From assembly GCA_026002045.1 (NCBI GenBank), contig BOAV01000003.1, positions 5,064 to 69,063 on the forward strand: 64,000 nt of DNA, read 5' to 3'. Of this stretch, positions 1-10,770 are shown piece after piece. Each line of letters starts with the position of its first letter. The first letter of the stretch is position 1. This stretch comes from Spirochaetia bacterium. Its GTDB lineage: Bacteria; Spirochaetota; Spirochaetia; Treponematales; Breznakiellaceae. The notes under the pieces were generated by a model. That model was given only the letters and a program-made list of their open reading frames with translations. It had not been told where the DNA came from and did no database searches. Both the position numbers and the translations under genes were made by a program.

Positions 1-1
1 C

Positions 2-691
2 CTTACCGGGGCGGGGGTCAGTACCCTTTCAGGTATCCGGGATTTCCGGGGGAAAAACGGCCTCTACAATGACACGGACGCGGAGAAGATCTTCGACATT
101 GATTATTTTGAACAGGACCCTTCGTTTTATTATAAGGCCGCCCGTTCCTTTATTTATGATCTCAATGAAAAGGAACCCTCGGTGGTGCATCTGGTCTTGG
201 CGGCCCTGGAACAGCGGGGCCTCCTCAAGTCCCTGATCACTCAGAATATCGATCTGCTCCACCAGAAGGGGGGCAGTCGGCGGGTGATCGAGGTCCACGG
301 TTCCCCCCGAATTCATTACTGCCTCCGCTGCGCCGCTGTGCGTATGGGCTTTGACGAAGCCGCCGCCATTGTCCGCTCCGGGGCCTTGCCCCGCTGTCCA
401 AAGTGCAGCCGGGTCCTCAAACCGGCGATCACCTTTTTCGGCGAAAGCCTCCCCATGGACGCCCTGCGGGACGCCTCCGATGAGGCCCAAAACGCGGACC
501 TGATGCTGGTCCTGGGGACAAGTCTTACGGTCAACCCCGCCGCCTCCATCCCCAACTATACCCTGCGGAGCGGCGGCGAAGTGGTCATCGTAAACAATAT
601 GCCCACACCCCTGGATTCCCGGGCGGTTCAGCATTTTGACGACCTGGGGGAAGTCTTTGAGGGACTGTGGGATTTGCTGGTCAATGGGTAG
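2..691 (+). CDS. cobB: Sir2-family NAD-dependent protein deacetylase (5' end outside window)
   Basis: The reading frame is already open at base 2, so the N-terminus lies left of the window; 229 residues are visible. They begin with the NAD-binding GAGVS motif and the GIPDFRG loop. The TQNID motif is at visible residues 80-84 and the catalytic His (EVHG) at about 99. A structural zinc knuckle is formed by Cys 107, 110, 132 and 135, followed by FGESLP, GTSLTV and a VNN nucleotide-binding segment. Sirtuins remove acyl groups from lysines using NAD and release nicotinamide. The stop overlaps the end of convergent gltX by 11 bp. Only about 10-15 residues seem to be missing. Confidence 0.93.
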   Translation, partial: LTGAGVSTLSGIRDFRGKNGLYNDTDAEKIFDIDYFEQDPSFYYKAARSFIYDLNEKEPSVVHLVLAALEQRGLLKSLITQNIDLLHQKGGSRRVIEVHGSPRIHYCLRCAAVRMGFDEAAAIVRSGALPRCPKCSRVLKPAITFFGESLPMDALRDASDEAQNADLMLVLGTSLTVNPAASIPNYTLRSGGEVVIVNNMPTPLDSRAVQHFDDLGEVFEGLWDLLVNG

Positions 692-2165
692 TCAACGCCG
701 CCAGCGCCTTGTCTACCCGCTTAAGGGATTTTTCCACCCCCAGGATGCGGAGGCTGCCGAAAAGGGGAGGGCTGACCCTGGCCCCGGTAATGGCAACCCG
801 CAGGGGCATCATTAAGTCCCCCAGCTTGACGCCGTTTTTTTCCGCCCATTCCTTGATAAAGGCTTCCGCCCCGGCGTCATCCGCAGCTTCCGCCAGGGGC
901 TTAACCAGTTCCCGGCCCTGTTGCAGTAAACTAATCGTTTGCTGTAAATCCATCTTCTTTGGGATGAATTCCACTGCATCCGGGACAGAGGGTTCCGAGA
1001 AAAGATAGCCCGGCTTTTCCGCCGCTTCCTGGAGAAACACCAGCCGCTCTTTGATCAGGGGCATGGCGGCGGTAAAGGTACTTCGCTGTTCGGGTGACGG
1101 TTTATCCCCGGCTTTGCCAAAAAGCCCCGCCTCAATGGCGTAGGGCAGGCAGAGTTCCGTCAGCTCGGCGTCACTTTTCATACGGATATACTGGCCGTTG
1201 TACCACTCAAGTTTTTTGTAGTCGAAGATCGCCGGGGCCTTGTTGAGTTTGTCCAGACTGAACCGGGCCGCCAATTCGTCCAGGGTGTAGATGTCTTTTC
1301 CCTCCTCGTAGGATGCACCCAAAAGGGCCACATAGTTGAGCAGCGCCTCCGGAATGTAGCCCTGGCGGCGGAACTCGTCGATGCTGGTGGCCCCGTGGCG
1401 CTTGCTCAGCTTTTTGCCGTCCTGGCCCATAACCATGGGGAGGTGGCAGTATTCAGGGTGCTCCCAGCCGAAGGCCGCATACATGATCACATGGAGGGGC
1501 GTGGAGGAAAGCCACTCCTGGGCTCGCAGCACGTGGGTAATGCCCATGAGGTGATCGTCCACGATATTGGCCAAATGGTAGGTGGGGAAGCCGTCGGATT
1601 TAAGCAGCACCGGATCGGGGTTCACATCGTCATTTTTCCATTCGATGTCCCCCAAAAGATGATCGTGAAATTTCGTACTCTCCCCAAGGGGGATTTTAAG
1701 ACGGATGGTATAGGCTTCCCCCACCTTCACCCTTTCCGCCGCTTCTGTTGGACTGATGCTCCGGCAGTGACGGTCGTAGCCGGTTTCACTCGAACGCGCC
1801 GCCTCCCGCTCTTCCCGAATCCTGTCCAGCCGTTCGGCGGAACAGAAACAGTAATAGGCTTTATCTTTGGTAATAAGTTCCGCCGCGTATTTCTTGTAAA
1901 GTTCAAACCGTTCGGACTGGATGTAGGGCCCGGTGCCGCCGCCCACATCAGGCCCTTCATCCCATTTAATCCCCAGCCATTCAAAGGTGTCATAGAGATT
2001 CTGTACGAAAGACGGGTCAAAGCGGGCGCGGTCCGTATCTTCAAGGCGGAGGATGAATTGGCCGCCCTGTGATTTTGCGAAGAGGTAATTAAAAAGGGCG
2101 GTCCTGATGCCGCCGATATGCTGAAGCCCCGTAGGGGATGGCGCGTAACGATCCCGAATTTGCAT
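681..2165 (-). CDS. gltX: Glutamate-tRNA ligase
   Basis: This class I aminoacyl-tRNA synthetase charges tRNA-Glu with glutamate in the cytoplasm. The 494-residue length is normal for the family. The signature HIGH-type motif is HIGG at residues 16-19 (after PSPTGLQ), and the KMSKS-type loop is KLSKR at about 252-256. A Cys-containing insert ([10 protein letters not shown], about 105-114) lies where many bacterial GluRS enzymes carry a zinc-binding segment. Whether the enzyme is discriminating or also charges tRNA-Gln cannot be decided by eye. The start ATG directly precedes [10 protein letters not shown], as in other family members. It is a single gene, tail-to-tail with the sirtuin. Confidence 0.97.
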   Translation of the reverse strand: MQIRDRYAPSPTGLQHIGGIRTALFNYLFAKSQGGQFILRLEDTDRARFDPSFVQNLYDTFEWLGIKWDEGPDVGGGTGPYIQSERFELYKKYAAELITKDKAYYCFCSAERLDRIREEREAARSSETGYDRHCRSISPTEAAERVKVGEAYTIRLKIPLGESTKFHDHLLGDIEWKNDDVNPDPVLLKSDGFPTYHLANIVDDHLMGITHVLRAQEWLSSTPLHVIMYAAFGWEHPEYCHLPMVMGQDGKKLSKRHGATSIDEFRRQGYIPEALLNYVALLGASYEEGKDIYTLDELAARFSLDKLNKAPAIFDYKKLEWYNGQYIRMKSDAELTELCLPYAIEAGLFGKAGDKPSPEQRSTFTAAMPLIKERLVFLQEAAEKPGYLFSEPSVPDAVEFIPKKMDLQQTISLLQQGRELVKPLAEAADDAGAEAFIKEWAEKNGVKLGDLMMPLRVAITGARVSPPLFGSLRILGVEKSLKRVDKALAALTTH

Positions 2166-2197
2166 AATGCAAGTTTAATGGAAAATAGGGAATAAAA

Positions 2198-2377
2198 CTA
2201 GCCTAAAAGGTTGATGTTGTTCCCTGCATTGGGGTCGGTGATCGCGGCCTCCATCATTTTGGCAAGTTCGGCGCTCTGAATTTCTGCCGTATCCAGAGCC
2301 ATTTTCTCCACCTGCACCGCAGCGGCTTCCTGCACCTTTTCCTGGGCCATGTTTACTGATAATGATTGTATATCCAT
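2198..2377 (-). CDS. Small YjfB-family putative motility protein
   Basis: This 59-residue frame reads MDIQSLSVNMAQEKVQEAAA and so on, and ends TDPNAGNNINLLG then TAG. The pattern is an N-terminal MDI, an amphipathic Ala/Gln/Glu/Met-rich helix and a C-terminal DPNxGxNI(N/D) tail. It matches what I recall of the YjfB family (annotated as putative motility protein, about 60 residues, common in Firmicutes and spirochaetes). A longer overlapping frame on the same strand (2175-2477) has no family-like pattern and is rejected. No strong Shine-Dalgarno is visible. The function is unknown even in the family. Confidence 0.72.
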   Translation of the reverse strand: MDIQSLSVNMAQEKVQEAAAVQVEKMALDTAEIQSAELAKMMEAAITDPNAGNNINLLG

Positions 2378-2420
2378 GTTTTAAGTATCGTACTAAAAGG
2401 GCTGAAAAACAAGGGAATAA

Positions 2421-2545
2421 AACCACAGAGCTCCCCCGCGATAGCGGGTTCTTCGGAGGGAAGAACACAGAGTCCACAGAGAAGAAAAAATTTAATTAAT
2501 CTTCTTCTGTGAACTCTGTGCACCCTCTGTGTCCTCTGTGGTTAA
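2421..2545. repeat. Dispersed imperfect palindrome (CCACAGAG type), copy 1
   Basis: The left side begins AACCACAGAG and contains AACACAGAGTCCACAGAG. The right side carries the complementary words TCTGTGAACTCTGTG and ends CCTCTGTGGTTAA, so the element can fold back on itself around an AT-rich centre (AAATTTAATTAAT). An extra small hairpin, CCCGCGATAGCGGG, sits in the left arm. The right edge supplies the TAA stop of aat, suggesting insertion right at that gene's end. It lies between aat and the YjfB-like gene and could terminate or stabilise transcripts. Related copies are at 40.9 and 49.0 kb. Confidence 0.75.
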
Positions 2546-3237
2546 TTCTTCCCCCTCGCCAAAGTATCCCGCAGCAGTTTAAGGAATTCCGGGCGGCCCA
2601 TTTCCACACCGCCTAAACTTTCCAGATGATCCGTGTGGACCTGGCAGTCGATAAAGGCCAGTCCTTCGGCAAAGAGACTTTGGGCCAGGGTGAGGAATGC
2701 GGCCTTGGAGGCGTTGCTCTGCCGGGCGAACATGGACTCCCCAAAGAAGACCCTGCCCAGAGCAATGCCGTAGCAGCCCCCAACCAGGCGTCCGCCGCAG
2801 TAGCTTTCCGCGGAATGGGCGTAGCCCAGGCGGTGCAGTTCCGTGTAGGCGGTGACGATGTCACCTGTGATCCAGGTGCCGTCCTGGCCGGGACGGTCGA
2901 TTTCGGCGCAGCCCTTGATGACCCCGGCAAAGTCCCGGTCAAAAGCGATTTCAAATTCACCTTTTTTGAAAACCTTTTTCATGGAAGCGGAGATGTGGAG
3001 GTTTTCCGGGAAGAGGACGAACCGGGGGTTCGGGGATTGCCAAAGGATGGGGTCTTCCGGGTTATACCAAGGGAAGATGCCCTGTTCATAAGCCGAGAGG
3101 AGCATCCCCGGCGAAAGGTTGCCCCCGACGGCGATGATATCACCGGGACTCTTTTCCGGATCGGGGAACTGGTAGCGTTCGGTTTCGCTTAAGTAGGGGA
3201 AAAGGGGGTCCGGTCCTGGGCGGGGCCGGTTCCTCAT
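2542..3237 (-). CDS. aat: Leucyl/phenylalanyl-tRNA--protein transferase
   Basis: Aat transfers Leu or Phe from aminoacyl-tRNA onto proteins with N-terminal Arg or Lys, creating N-degrons read by ClpS. Diagnostic blocks are FPDPEKSPGDIIAVGGNL, FPWYNPEDPILWQSPNPR, the GRLVGGCYG-IALGRVFFGESMF region and the C-terminal FIDCQVHTDHLESLGG. I chose the ATG at 3237 (231 residues, close to the family's usual 230-240). It lies one base after the clpA stop and has GGGGAG upstream. A longer frame starting at 3321 would be encoded inside clpA with no family similarity in its first 28 residues. It is third in the operon clpS-clpA-aat. Confidence 0.95.
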   Translation of the reverse strand: MRNRPRPGPDPLFPYLSETERYQFPDPEKSPGDIIAVGGNLSPGMLLSAYEQGIFPWYNPEDPILWQSPNPRFVLFPENLHISASMKKVFKKGEFEIAFDRDFAGVIKGCAEIDRPGQDGTWITGDIVTAYTELHRLGYAHSAESYCGGRLVGGCYGIALGRVFFGESMFARQSNASKAAFLTLAQSLFAEGLAFIDCQVHTDHLESLGGVEMGRPEFLKLLRDTLARGKN

Positions 3238-3238
3238 T

Positions 3239-5701
<2,463 letters not shown>

Positions 5702-5728
5702 TTTTTCTCCCAATTTATTTTATACTCC

Positions 5729-6040
5729 TCAAGCGGGTTCTACAATACAGCGGAGGGGGAATTCGTTCAGCCGGGCTGCGGCATGAACCTGATCCGCCTT
5801 GGTCCGGGCTATGTCCCAGGAGTAAACCCCGACCATGCCCTTGTGCTTCTTGTGCACGTCCATCATGATGCGGTATGCCTCGTCTTCACTCTTATGGAAA
5901 ATTGATATCAGGATATCCACCACAAATTCCATGGTGGTATAATTGTCATTGAGGAGGATTACCCGGAATTCCTCCGGTTCTTTAAGTTTTTTTTTGCTCC
6001 TATCCGCTAATTCGGTATCACTTCCTGCATAGAGAGCCAT
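5729..6040 (-). CDS. clpS: ATP-dependent Clp protease adaptor ClpS
   Basis: ClpS binds proteins with Leu, Phe, Tyr or Trp at the N-terminus and hands them to ClpA. The 103-residue protein has the canonical core: VILLNDNYTTMEFVVDIL (about 28-45), the M-DVHKKHKG-V-VY segment, and A-E-FPL near the end. Its flexible N-terminal tail (about 25 residues, Lys/Glu-rich) is normal for the family. It lies 27 bp upstream of clpA, consistent with one transcript clpS-clpA-aat. AAGG is present 10 nt before the ATG. It is divergent from xth across only 47 bp. Confidence 0.95.
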   Translation of the reverse strand: MALYAGSDTELADRSKKKLKEPEEFRVILLNDNYTTMEFVVDILISIFHKSEDEAYRIMMDVHKKHKGMVGVYSWDIARTKADQVHAAARLNEFPLRCIVEPA

Positions 6041-6050
6041 TTTTACAACC

Positions 6051-6080
6051 TTGTTTTTTTGTTCGATTGAAGTTTATATT
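6051..6080 (+). promoter_or_regulatory. Candidate xth promoter with almost no leader
   Basis: TTGTTT (6051-6056) and TATATT (6075-6080) are 18 bp apart on the plus strand. The xth ATG is at 6088, so a transcript starting 7 nt after the -10 box would begin at about the start codon. No Shine-Dalgarno precedes the ATG, which agrees with leaderless initiation. This is a motif reading only. Confidence 0.4.
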
Positions 6081-6087
6081 ATACATA

Positions 6088-6882
6088 ATGAAGATTTTGA
6101 GCTGGAACGTCAACGGAATCCGGGCGGTGGAGAAAAAAGGTTTTGTGGGGTGGGTGGCCGAAGAATCAGCGGACCTGCTCTGTATCCAGGAAACCAAGGC
6201 CCGTCCTGAACAGCTTTCGGCGGATTTAATCAGCCCCAAAGACAATGCCGGGGCGGTCTATACGAGCTACTGGGCCAGCGCCAAGAAGGCGGGCTATTCG
6301 GGGGTCGCCATTTACAGCAAGGTGAAACCTCTGGACCTAAAGCCTCTGGGGCTCAGCGCCTTTGACGATGAGGGCCGGGTCCTCCGGGCCGAATTTAAGG
6401 ACTTTACCCTTATATCGGCCTATTTTCCCAATTCCCAGGACGGGGGCGCCCGGCTGGGTTACAAGCTTGATTTCTGCGCCGCCATTCTGGAACTGTGTAA
6501 TACTTATGTGTCTCAAAAGAGGCACTTTGTGCTCTGCGGGGATTACAACATCGCCCATACCCCCATCGACATTGCCCGGCCCAAGGAGAACGAGGGCAAC
6601 GCCGGTTACCTCCCGGAGGAGCGGGCCTGGATGGACGCTTTTACCGCGGCGGGGCACGTGGACACCTTCCGCAGCCTCCACCCCGGCGAGGCCGGGCACT
6701 ACAGTTGGTGGTCCTACCGGGCCAATGCGCGGGCACGGAATGTGGGGTGGCGGATCGACTATCACTGTGTGGACAAGGCCTTTATGCCCAAGGTCAGCAG
6801 TTCCATTATCCGGCCCGAGGTGCAGGGGGCGGATCATTGCCCGGTGCAGATCGAATTGGATATAAAGCTCAAGGGGAAGTAA
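6088..6882 (+). CDS. xth: Exodeoxyribonuclease III (AP endonuclease)
   Basis: This base-excision-repair nuclease cuts 5' of abasic sites and degrades 3' ends. Its 264 residues carry the exonuclease III/APE fold: NVNGIRA at the N-terminus, the metal ligand in CIQETKA, GDYNIAHTPIDIARP, the conserved GYLPEERAWMD block, WRIDYHCVDK and the catalytic ADHCPV near the end. I chose MKILSWNVNG (6088) as the start because family members begin with this stretch. The seven codons before it, from a TTG, have no ribosome site. The stop is immediately followed by the rhomboid ATG. Confidence 0.96.
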   Translation: MKILSWNVNGIRAVEKKGFVGWVAEESADLLCIQETKARPEQLSADLISPKDNAGAVYTSYWASAKKAGYSGVAIYSKVKPLDLKPLGLSAFDDEGRVLRAEFKDFTLISAYFPNSQDGGARLGYKLDFCAAILELCNTYVSQKRHFVLCGDYNIAHTPIDIARPKENEGNAGYLPEERAWMDAFTAAGHVDTFRSLHPGEAGHYSWWSYRANARARNVGWRIDYHCVDKAFMPKVSSSIIRPEVQGADHCPVQIELDIKLKGK

Positions 6883-7467
6883 ATGCGTATCAAATACAAT
6901 GCACCGGTGGTGCTCACCTTTGCCCTTATCAGCGCCAGTGTGCTGCTCCTGACCCATTTCTTTTTTTATTCCCTGACCGATGATTGGTTCAGGGTTCTCG
7001 GCCAGGGTTCTTTTAACCGCCGCAGCATCCATAGCTGGGTTACCCTTGTCTCCCATGTGGCGGGTCATGCCGACTGGAACCACCTGATCAACAACTTCGC
7101 CCTTATCCTTATGCTCGGTCCCATTCTGGAAGTAACCTACGGTTCCTTCTCCCTGTTTATCATGATCCTGATCACATCCGTGGTCACCGGCGCCCTGAAC
7201 GTCCTTTTTTTCAGGACAAGCCTGGAGGGCGCTTCCGGTGTGGTATTCATGATGATCCTTTTGGCCTCATTTACCAACTTCCAGGAGGGGGAAATTCCCC
7301 TTACTTTTATTTTGATATTGGTCCTGTATTTGGGGCGGGAGCTTTTTAACTCCTTTAGCTCCAACAATATTTCTGAATTTGCCCATATCGTGGGGGGCTT
7401 CTGCGGGAGCCTCTTTGGTTTTTTAAATCCCCCAACCCCAAGAACCAGGAAGAGGCTTGAACAATGA
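6883..7467 (+). CDS. Rhomboid-family intramembrane serine protease
   Basis: This 194-residue polytopic membrane protein has about six hydrophobic segments. The catalytic dyad is visible: Ser118 in GASG (116-119) and His168 in the AHIVGG helix. The HADWNHLINN motif (62-71) matches the rhomboid HxxxN oxyanion segment. Rhomboids cleave transmembrane segments of membrane proteins within the bilayer; the substrate here is unknown. The ATG follows the xth TAA directly, and the stop overlaps the next start as ATGA. No extra cytoplasmic domain is present. Confidence 0.88.
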   Translation: MRIKYNAPVVLTFALISASVLLLTHFFFYSLTDDWFRVLGQGSFNRRSIHSWVTLVSHVAGHADWNHLINNFALILMLGPILEVTYGSFSLFIMILITSVVTGALNVLFFRTSLEGASGVVFMMILLASFTNFQEGEIPLTFILILVLYLGRELFNSFSSNNISEFAHIVGGFCGSLFGFLNPPTPRTRKRLEQ

Positions 7468-8072
7468 AAAAGGAATTTTTGCCCTACGACACCGTACGGA
7501 ACAACACCCTCAAGCTTGCCCACCGGATCTATCACGATGGGTTTATTCCCGATGTGATCTACGTATCCCTCCGGGGCGGGGCCTATCTGGGTAACGTGAT
7601 CAGCGAATACTTCAAGATAGTCCGCAGGGACGCCCACCCGGTGTATTACGCGGCGGTGGTTGCCCGGTCCTACTCGGATGTGCGCACATCGGACAAGATC
7701 ACCGTGGAAGGCTGGACCTATGCGCCGGAGCATCTGCGGATCGGGGACAAGGTGCTCCTGGTGGACGATATCTTTGACACGGGCCAGACCATCAACCACC
7801 TGGCGGAGATCATCCTGGAGCGGGGCATCCCCCGGAAGGACCTTAAAATTGCCGTCCACGACTACAAGTATTTTTTCGATAAACCGGAACAGCTCCCCTT
7901 TCAGCCCGATTACTGGTGCCGCAAACACGATCTTTCCGTCAAGGACGAGGACCGCTGGATCCACTACATGAGCCACGAACTGGTGGGCCTGAGCGAAAGC
8001 GAGTTGGAAGCCAATTACTACGCCGCGGACCCGGAACTGCGGGAAGTGCTCAAGGTAATAAATCAAAAGTGA
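7464..8072 (+). CDS. Type I phosphoribosyltransferase-family protein
   Basis: The PRPP-binding signature VLLVDDIFDTGQT is at residues 97-109 of 202, preceded by a VIYVSLRGGAYLG loop typical of purine-type phosphoribosyltransferases. The C-terminal half (YWCRKHDLSVKDEDRWIHYMSHE) includes a W(I/V)xYxxH segment seen in xanthine/hypoxanthine phosphoribosyltransferase-like proteins, so a purine-base salvage role is likely. The exact base is not readable from sequence. Translation is coupled on both sides: ATGA with the rhomboid gene and GTGA with rnhB. Confidence 0.85.
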   Translation: MKKEFLPYDTVRNNTLKLAHRIYHDGFIPDVIYVSLRGGAYLGNVISEYFKIVRRDAHPVYYAAVVARSYSDVRTSDKITVEGWTYAPEHLRIGDKVLLVDDIFDTGQTINHLAEIILERGIPRKDLKIAVHDYKYFFDKPEQLPFQPDYWCRKHDLSVKDEDRWIHYMSHELVGLSESELEANYYAADPELREVLKVINQK

Positions 8073-8629
8073 TTTGCGGGATCGATGAGGCCGGCCGGGG
8101 TCCCCTGGCAGGTCCCGTCTGCGCCGCCGCAGTAATTCTACCGCCGGACTTTCCCATCGAAATCCTCAACGATTCCAAAAAGCTTAGTGCCCCCCGGCGC
8201 GCTGCGGCCCGGCTGGTGATTTGCGAAAAGGCAGTTGCCTGGGGTATCGGCTGGGCCTCGGCGGCGGAAATCGACGAAATCAATATTTTGCAGGCCAGCC
8301 TTTTGGCAATGAAGCGGGCCTGGGAGGAAATGGTCCTGTTCCGTCCGGTAGATGGCGTGGAAGCCATCATCGACGGCCTTTTTGCCCCGGATATCCCCAT
8401 CCCCTGCAAGCCCATGGTCAAGGCCGATGCCAAGGTACCGGAGGTGATGGCCGCCTCAATTCTGGCCAAAACCGCCCGTGACCGCATGATGGAACGCTAT
8501 GATTGGTTTTACCCCGAATACGGCTACGAAAAACACAAGGGCTATCCCACCAAAGCCCACCGGGAAGCGGTACTCCGCTATGGCCCTTCACCGATCCAAC
8601 GGATGAGCTTTACGGTGAAAAAGCCTTAA
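8069..8629 (+). CDS. rnhB: Ribonuclease HII
   Basis: RNase HII cuts RNA in RNA-DNA hybrids and removes single ribonucleotides from DNA. The N-terminus reads CGIDEAGRGPLAGPV with catalytic Asp6-Glu7. NDSKKLS and the VKADAKVPEVMAASILAKTARD block follow, supplying the other acidic residues, and YGYEKHKGYPT completes the family signature. The start is a GTG at 8069 overlapping the preceding stop as GTGA, giving 186 residues. Upstream in-frame sequence lies inside the phosphoribosyltransferase gene and is unrelated to the family. It is last in the chain xth-rhomboid-PRT-rnhB. Confidence 0.95.
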   Translation: MICGIDEAGRGPLAGPVCAAAVILPPDFPIEILNDSKKLSAPRRAAARLVICEKAVAWGIGWASAAEIDEINILQASLLAMKRAWEEMVLFRPVDGVEAIIDGLFAPDIPIPCKPMVKADAKVPEVMAASILAKTARDRMMERYDWFYPEYGYEKHKGYPTKAHREAVLRYGPSPIQRMSFTVKKP

Positions 8630-8716
8630 AGACGCCCTTTTATCCCTTGTAAATATTAATGCTAAGTGTTATATTTTCTTAAAGACTAGTGTTAGATTTG
8701 CAAGAAGGGGTTTGCG

Positions 8717-9955
8717 GTGGCGGTGGTTGAAAGAAGGGTTGCGGAACTGGTCGCACGGGACTTGGAAGATATAGAAGCCGTATTCATTAACGGGGGGCGG
8801 CAGACCGGCAAGAGCACCTTTGCGGAAGCCTTTGGCGGGGAGTACAAAAAGGTAATTTACGCTTCATTTGATGACGTCACCCTGCGCTCGGCGGAGATGG
8901 CTTCCCCCGGGCAGACCTTTGCGGATATCGAAGAAGGCTTGGTCATCCTCGACGAAATTCAGCATGTACCCCTTTCGTTTCTGGCCTTAAAATCAAAAAT
9001 TGATGAAATGCGGCGCAAAAAAAAGAAGATGAAATTTCTTTTGACCGGTTCTGCGGATATCATGCTTTTACCAAAACTTGCAGAAGCCCTGGTAGGACGA
9101 ATGTATGTCAGAACCATGTACCCTTTTTCCGCAGCGGAGGTGTTAAATGGCCCCGGCGGTTTTATCAAAAAATTATTTAAGGGGCCGCCTGATACCGGCC
9201 GTCAGTTTACGAAACCTGATATAGCCAAGGTTATTTCCAAAGCTACTTTTCCCCAGGTTTCACTGGAGGTAAAAAACAAGGAGCCGTGGTTCAGGAATTA
9301 TATCAATACCCTGCTGGAACGGGATGTTAAAAATTTTTCCGATATTGACCGGATCGAAATTTTCCCCCGGATGCTTTCAATTCTTGCAAACAGGGTAGGG
9401 GGGCTGGTGAACGATGCCGATATGGCCCTGGCCCTCAAGGTGAGCCAGCCCACGGTTAAGCGCTACCACACGCTGCTGAACGGGGTGTTTTTAACCTACC
9501 TGCTGCCCCCCTGGTTTAAAAACATGGAAAAACGCCTGGTAAAATCCCCCAAGATATATTTTACCGATACCCTGCTGCTCTGCCACATCCTGGGCCTCCT
9601 CCCCGGCGAAATCAGGAAAATGCGGCCCGAGCTTTACGGCTTTGTGCTGGAAAATTTTGCCGCCTCCGAACTGAATAAAGAGCTCTCCCTTATGGACAAC
9701 GGTAAACTCTTTCATTTCAGAACCAGCGACAAAAAGGAAGTTGATTTTATTGTTGAGGACCGTGACGGCAGAATCCTTGCGCTGGAAGTGAAGGCTTCAT
9801 CTTCGGTGGTGAGCGATGACTTTAAGCATATCCGTTTTTTGCAGAACACCCTGGGGAATGAATTTGTCCGGGGCGTGGTTCTGTACCAGGGGGAGCGGGC
9901 GATCCGCTTTGACAAGGATCTGTATGCGGCGCCGCTTTCGGCGCTCTGGGAATGA
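8717..9955 (+). CDS. AAA-type ATPase with C-terminal DUF4143 domain
   Basis: The 412-residue protein has Walker A GGRQTGKST (26-34), Walker B LVILDEIQHV (75-84) and a sensor segment KFLLTGSAD. A DUF4143-type C-terminal region follows, with a winged-helix-like stretch (about 225-260, LALKVSQPTVKRYHTLL) and a nuclease-like ending FHFRTSDKKEVDFIVEDRDGRILALEVKA. The D-x(n)-E-x-K pattern in that last stretch resembles a PD-(D/E)XK core. Such ATPases are often multicopy and horizontally mobile; their role is unknown. The start is GTG, with AGAAGGGG upstream. It stands alone in its transcript. Confidence 0.85.
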   Translation: MAVVERRVAELVARDLEDIEAVFINGGRQTGKSTFAEAFGGEYKKVIYASFDDVTLRSAEMASPGQTFADIEEGLVILDEIQHVPLSFLALKSKIDEMRRKKKKMKFLLTGSADIMLLPKLAEALVGRMYVRTMYPFSAAEVLNGPGGFIKKLFKGPPDTGRQFTKPDIAKVISKATFPQVSLEVKNKEPWFRNYINTLLERDVKNFSDIDRIEIFPRMLSILANRVGGLVNDADMALALKVSQPTVKRYHTLLNGVFLTYLLPPWFKNMEKRLVKSPKIYFTDTLLLCHILGLLPGEIRKMRPELYGFVLENFAASELNKELSLMDNGKLFHFRTSDKKEVDFIVEDRDGRILALEVKASSSVVSDDFKHIRFLQNTLGNEFVRGVVLYQGERAIRFDKDLYAAPLSALWE

Positions 9956-10056
9956 TGATGTATTGAGGACCTTGCCCTGCATAAGCCTTTACGGGTATGC
10001 TGAATTGTATCATTCGGGCTGTATATCCTGAAATCCTTTTCTATTGGAATATATTC

Positions 10057-10755
10057 ATGAAACGAACACTTTTTTTCGTATTGACAGTTCTGGTTTTAAT
10101 TGGTTGTAAGGGGGGCGGAAAGACCGATTCCGGCGATACAGCAGTTGACGCTGACTCCTTCGTCCTGGATAAGGACGCCAGCTACGCCCTGGGTATGCAA
10201 TTTGGGGCAGATGTTGGAAATATGGCCGTTAAATTTGATAATACTTCCTTTATACAGGGCGCAAAAGATGCCCTTGAGGGGAAAAAAACAAAAATGACTG
10301 TGGAGGAGGCTGCCGTCAAGGTTCAAACCGCATATGCGGCGTTTATGGATAAGCAGTTCGAACCCCTCAGGCAGGCGGAGACCGATTTTCTTGCGGAGAA
10401 CGCCCGGAAAAGCGGCGTTCATGTAACCCCCAGCGGCCTTCAATATGAGGTGATTTCCGAAGGAACCGGGCCGAAACCCCAAAGCACCGATATAGTTAAA
10501 GCCCACTATAAGGGAACTTTTCTCTCAGGCGATACCTTTGACAGCTCCTATGATCGGGGTTATCCTGCGGATTTTTCCCTTGAGGAGGTTATTCCCGGTT
10601 GGACCGAAGGGATACCGCTTATGAGCGTGGGATCGAACTACCGTTTCTATATTCCCTCCAATTTGGGATACGGAGAGCAGGGTTACGGAGAGGCGATCCC
10701 TCCCTTCTCAACCCTGATCTTTGATGTGGAACTTATTTCTATCAATGACGAATAA
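10057..10755 (+). CDS. FKBP-type peptidyl-prolyl isomerase, lipoprotein
   Basis: The signal peptide ends in a lipobox-like LVLIGC, with Cys17 as the probable lipidated residue; 232 residues in all. An N-terminal helical domain (SYALGMQFGADVGN, about 45-115) resembles the FkpA/Mip dimerisation domain. A C-terminal FKBP domain (about 125-230) follows, with SGLQYEVISEGTGPKP, FDSSYDRG, VIPGWTEGIPLM and AIPPFSTLIFDVEL. It should assist proline isomerisation and folding in the periplasm. The ATG at 10057 opens the signal peptide; the upstream in-frame ATG gives a non-signal extension. It is 15 bp upstream of a paralogue. Confidence 0.92.
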   Translation: MKRTLFFVLTVLVLIGCKGGGKTDSGDTAVDADSFVLDKDASYALGMQFGADVGNMAVKFDNTSFIQGAKDALEGKKTKMTVEEAAVKVQTAYAAFMDKQFEPLRQAETDFLAENARKSGVHVTPSGLQYEVISEGTGPKPQSTDIVKAHYKGTFLSGDTFDSSYDRGYPADFSLEEVIPGWTEGIPLMSVGSNYRFYIPSNLGYGEQGYGEAIPPFSTLIFDVELISINDE

Positions 10756-10770
10756 AAAAAGGAAGCCCTT

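Noticed and set aside
2175..2477. A 100-codon minus-strand frame between gltX and aat
   Set aside because: Low-complexity Gly/Arg/Gln content with no start context; it overlaps the YjfB-like frame, which has the better protein pattern, and part of the palindromic repeat.
2421..2545. CRISPR-like array from repeated CACAGAG words
   Set aside because: Words are irregularly spaced, partly inverted and without unique spacers of constant length; a foldback repeat explains them.
8630..8716. Possible small RNA or tRNA in the gap after rnhB
   Set aside because: Only AT-rich text with no cloverleaf or stable hairpin; no tRNA-like TTCGA-type arm with matching stems was found here or in other gaps.
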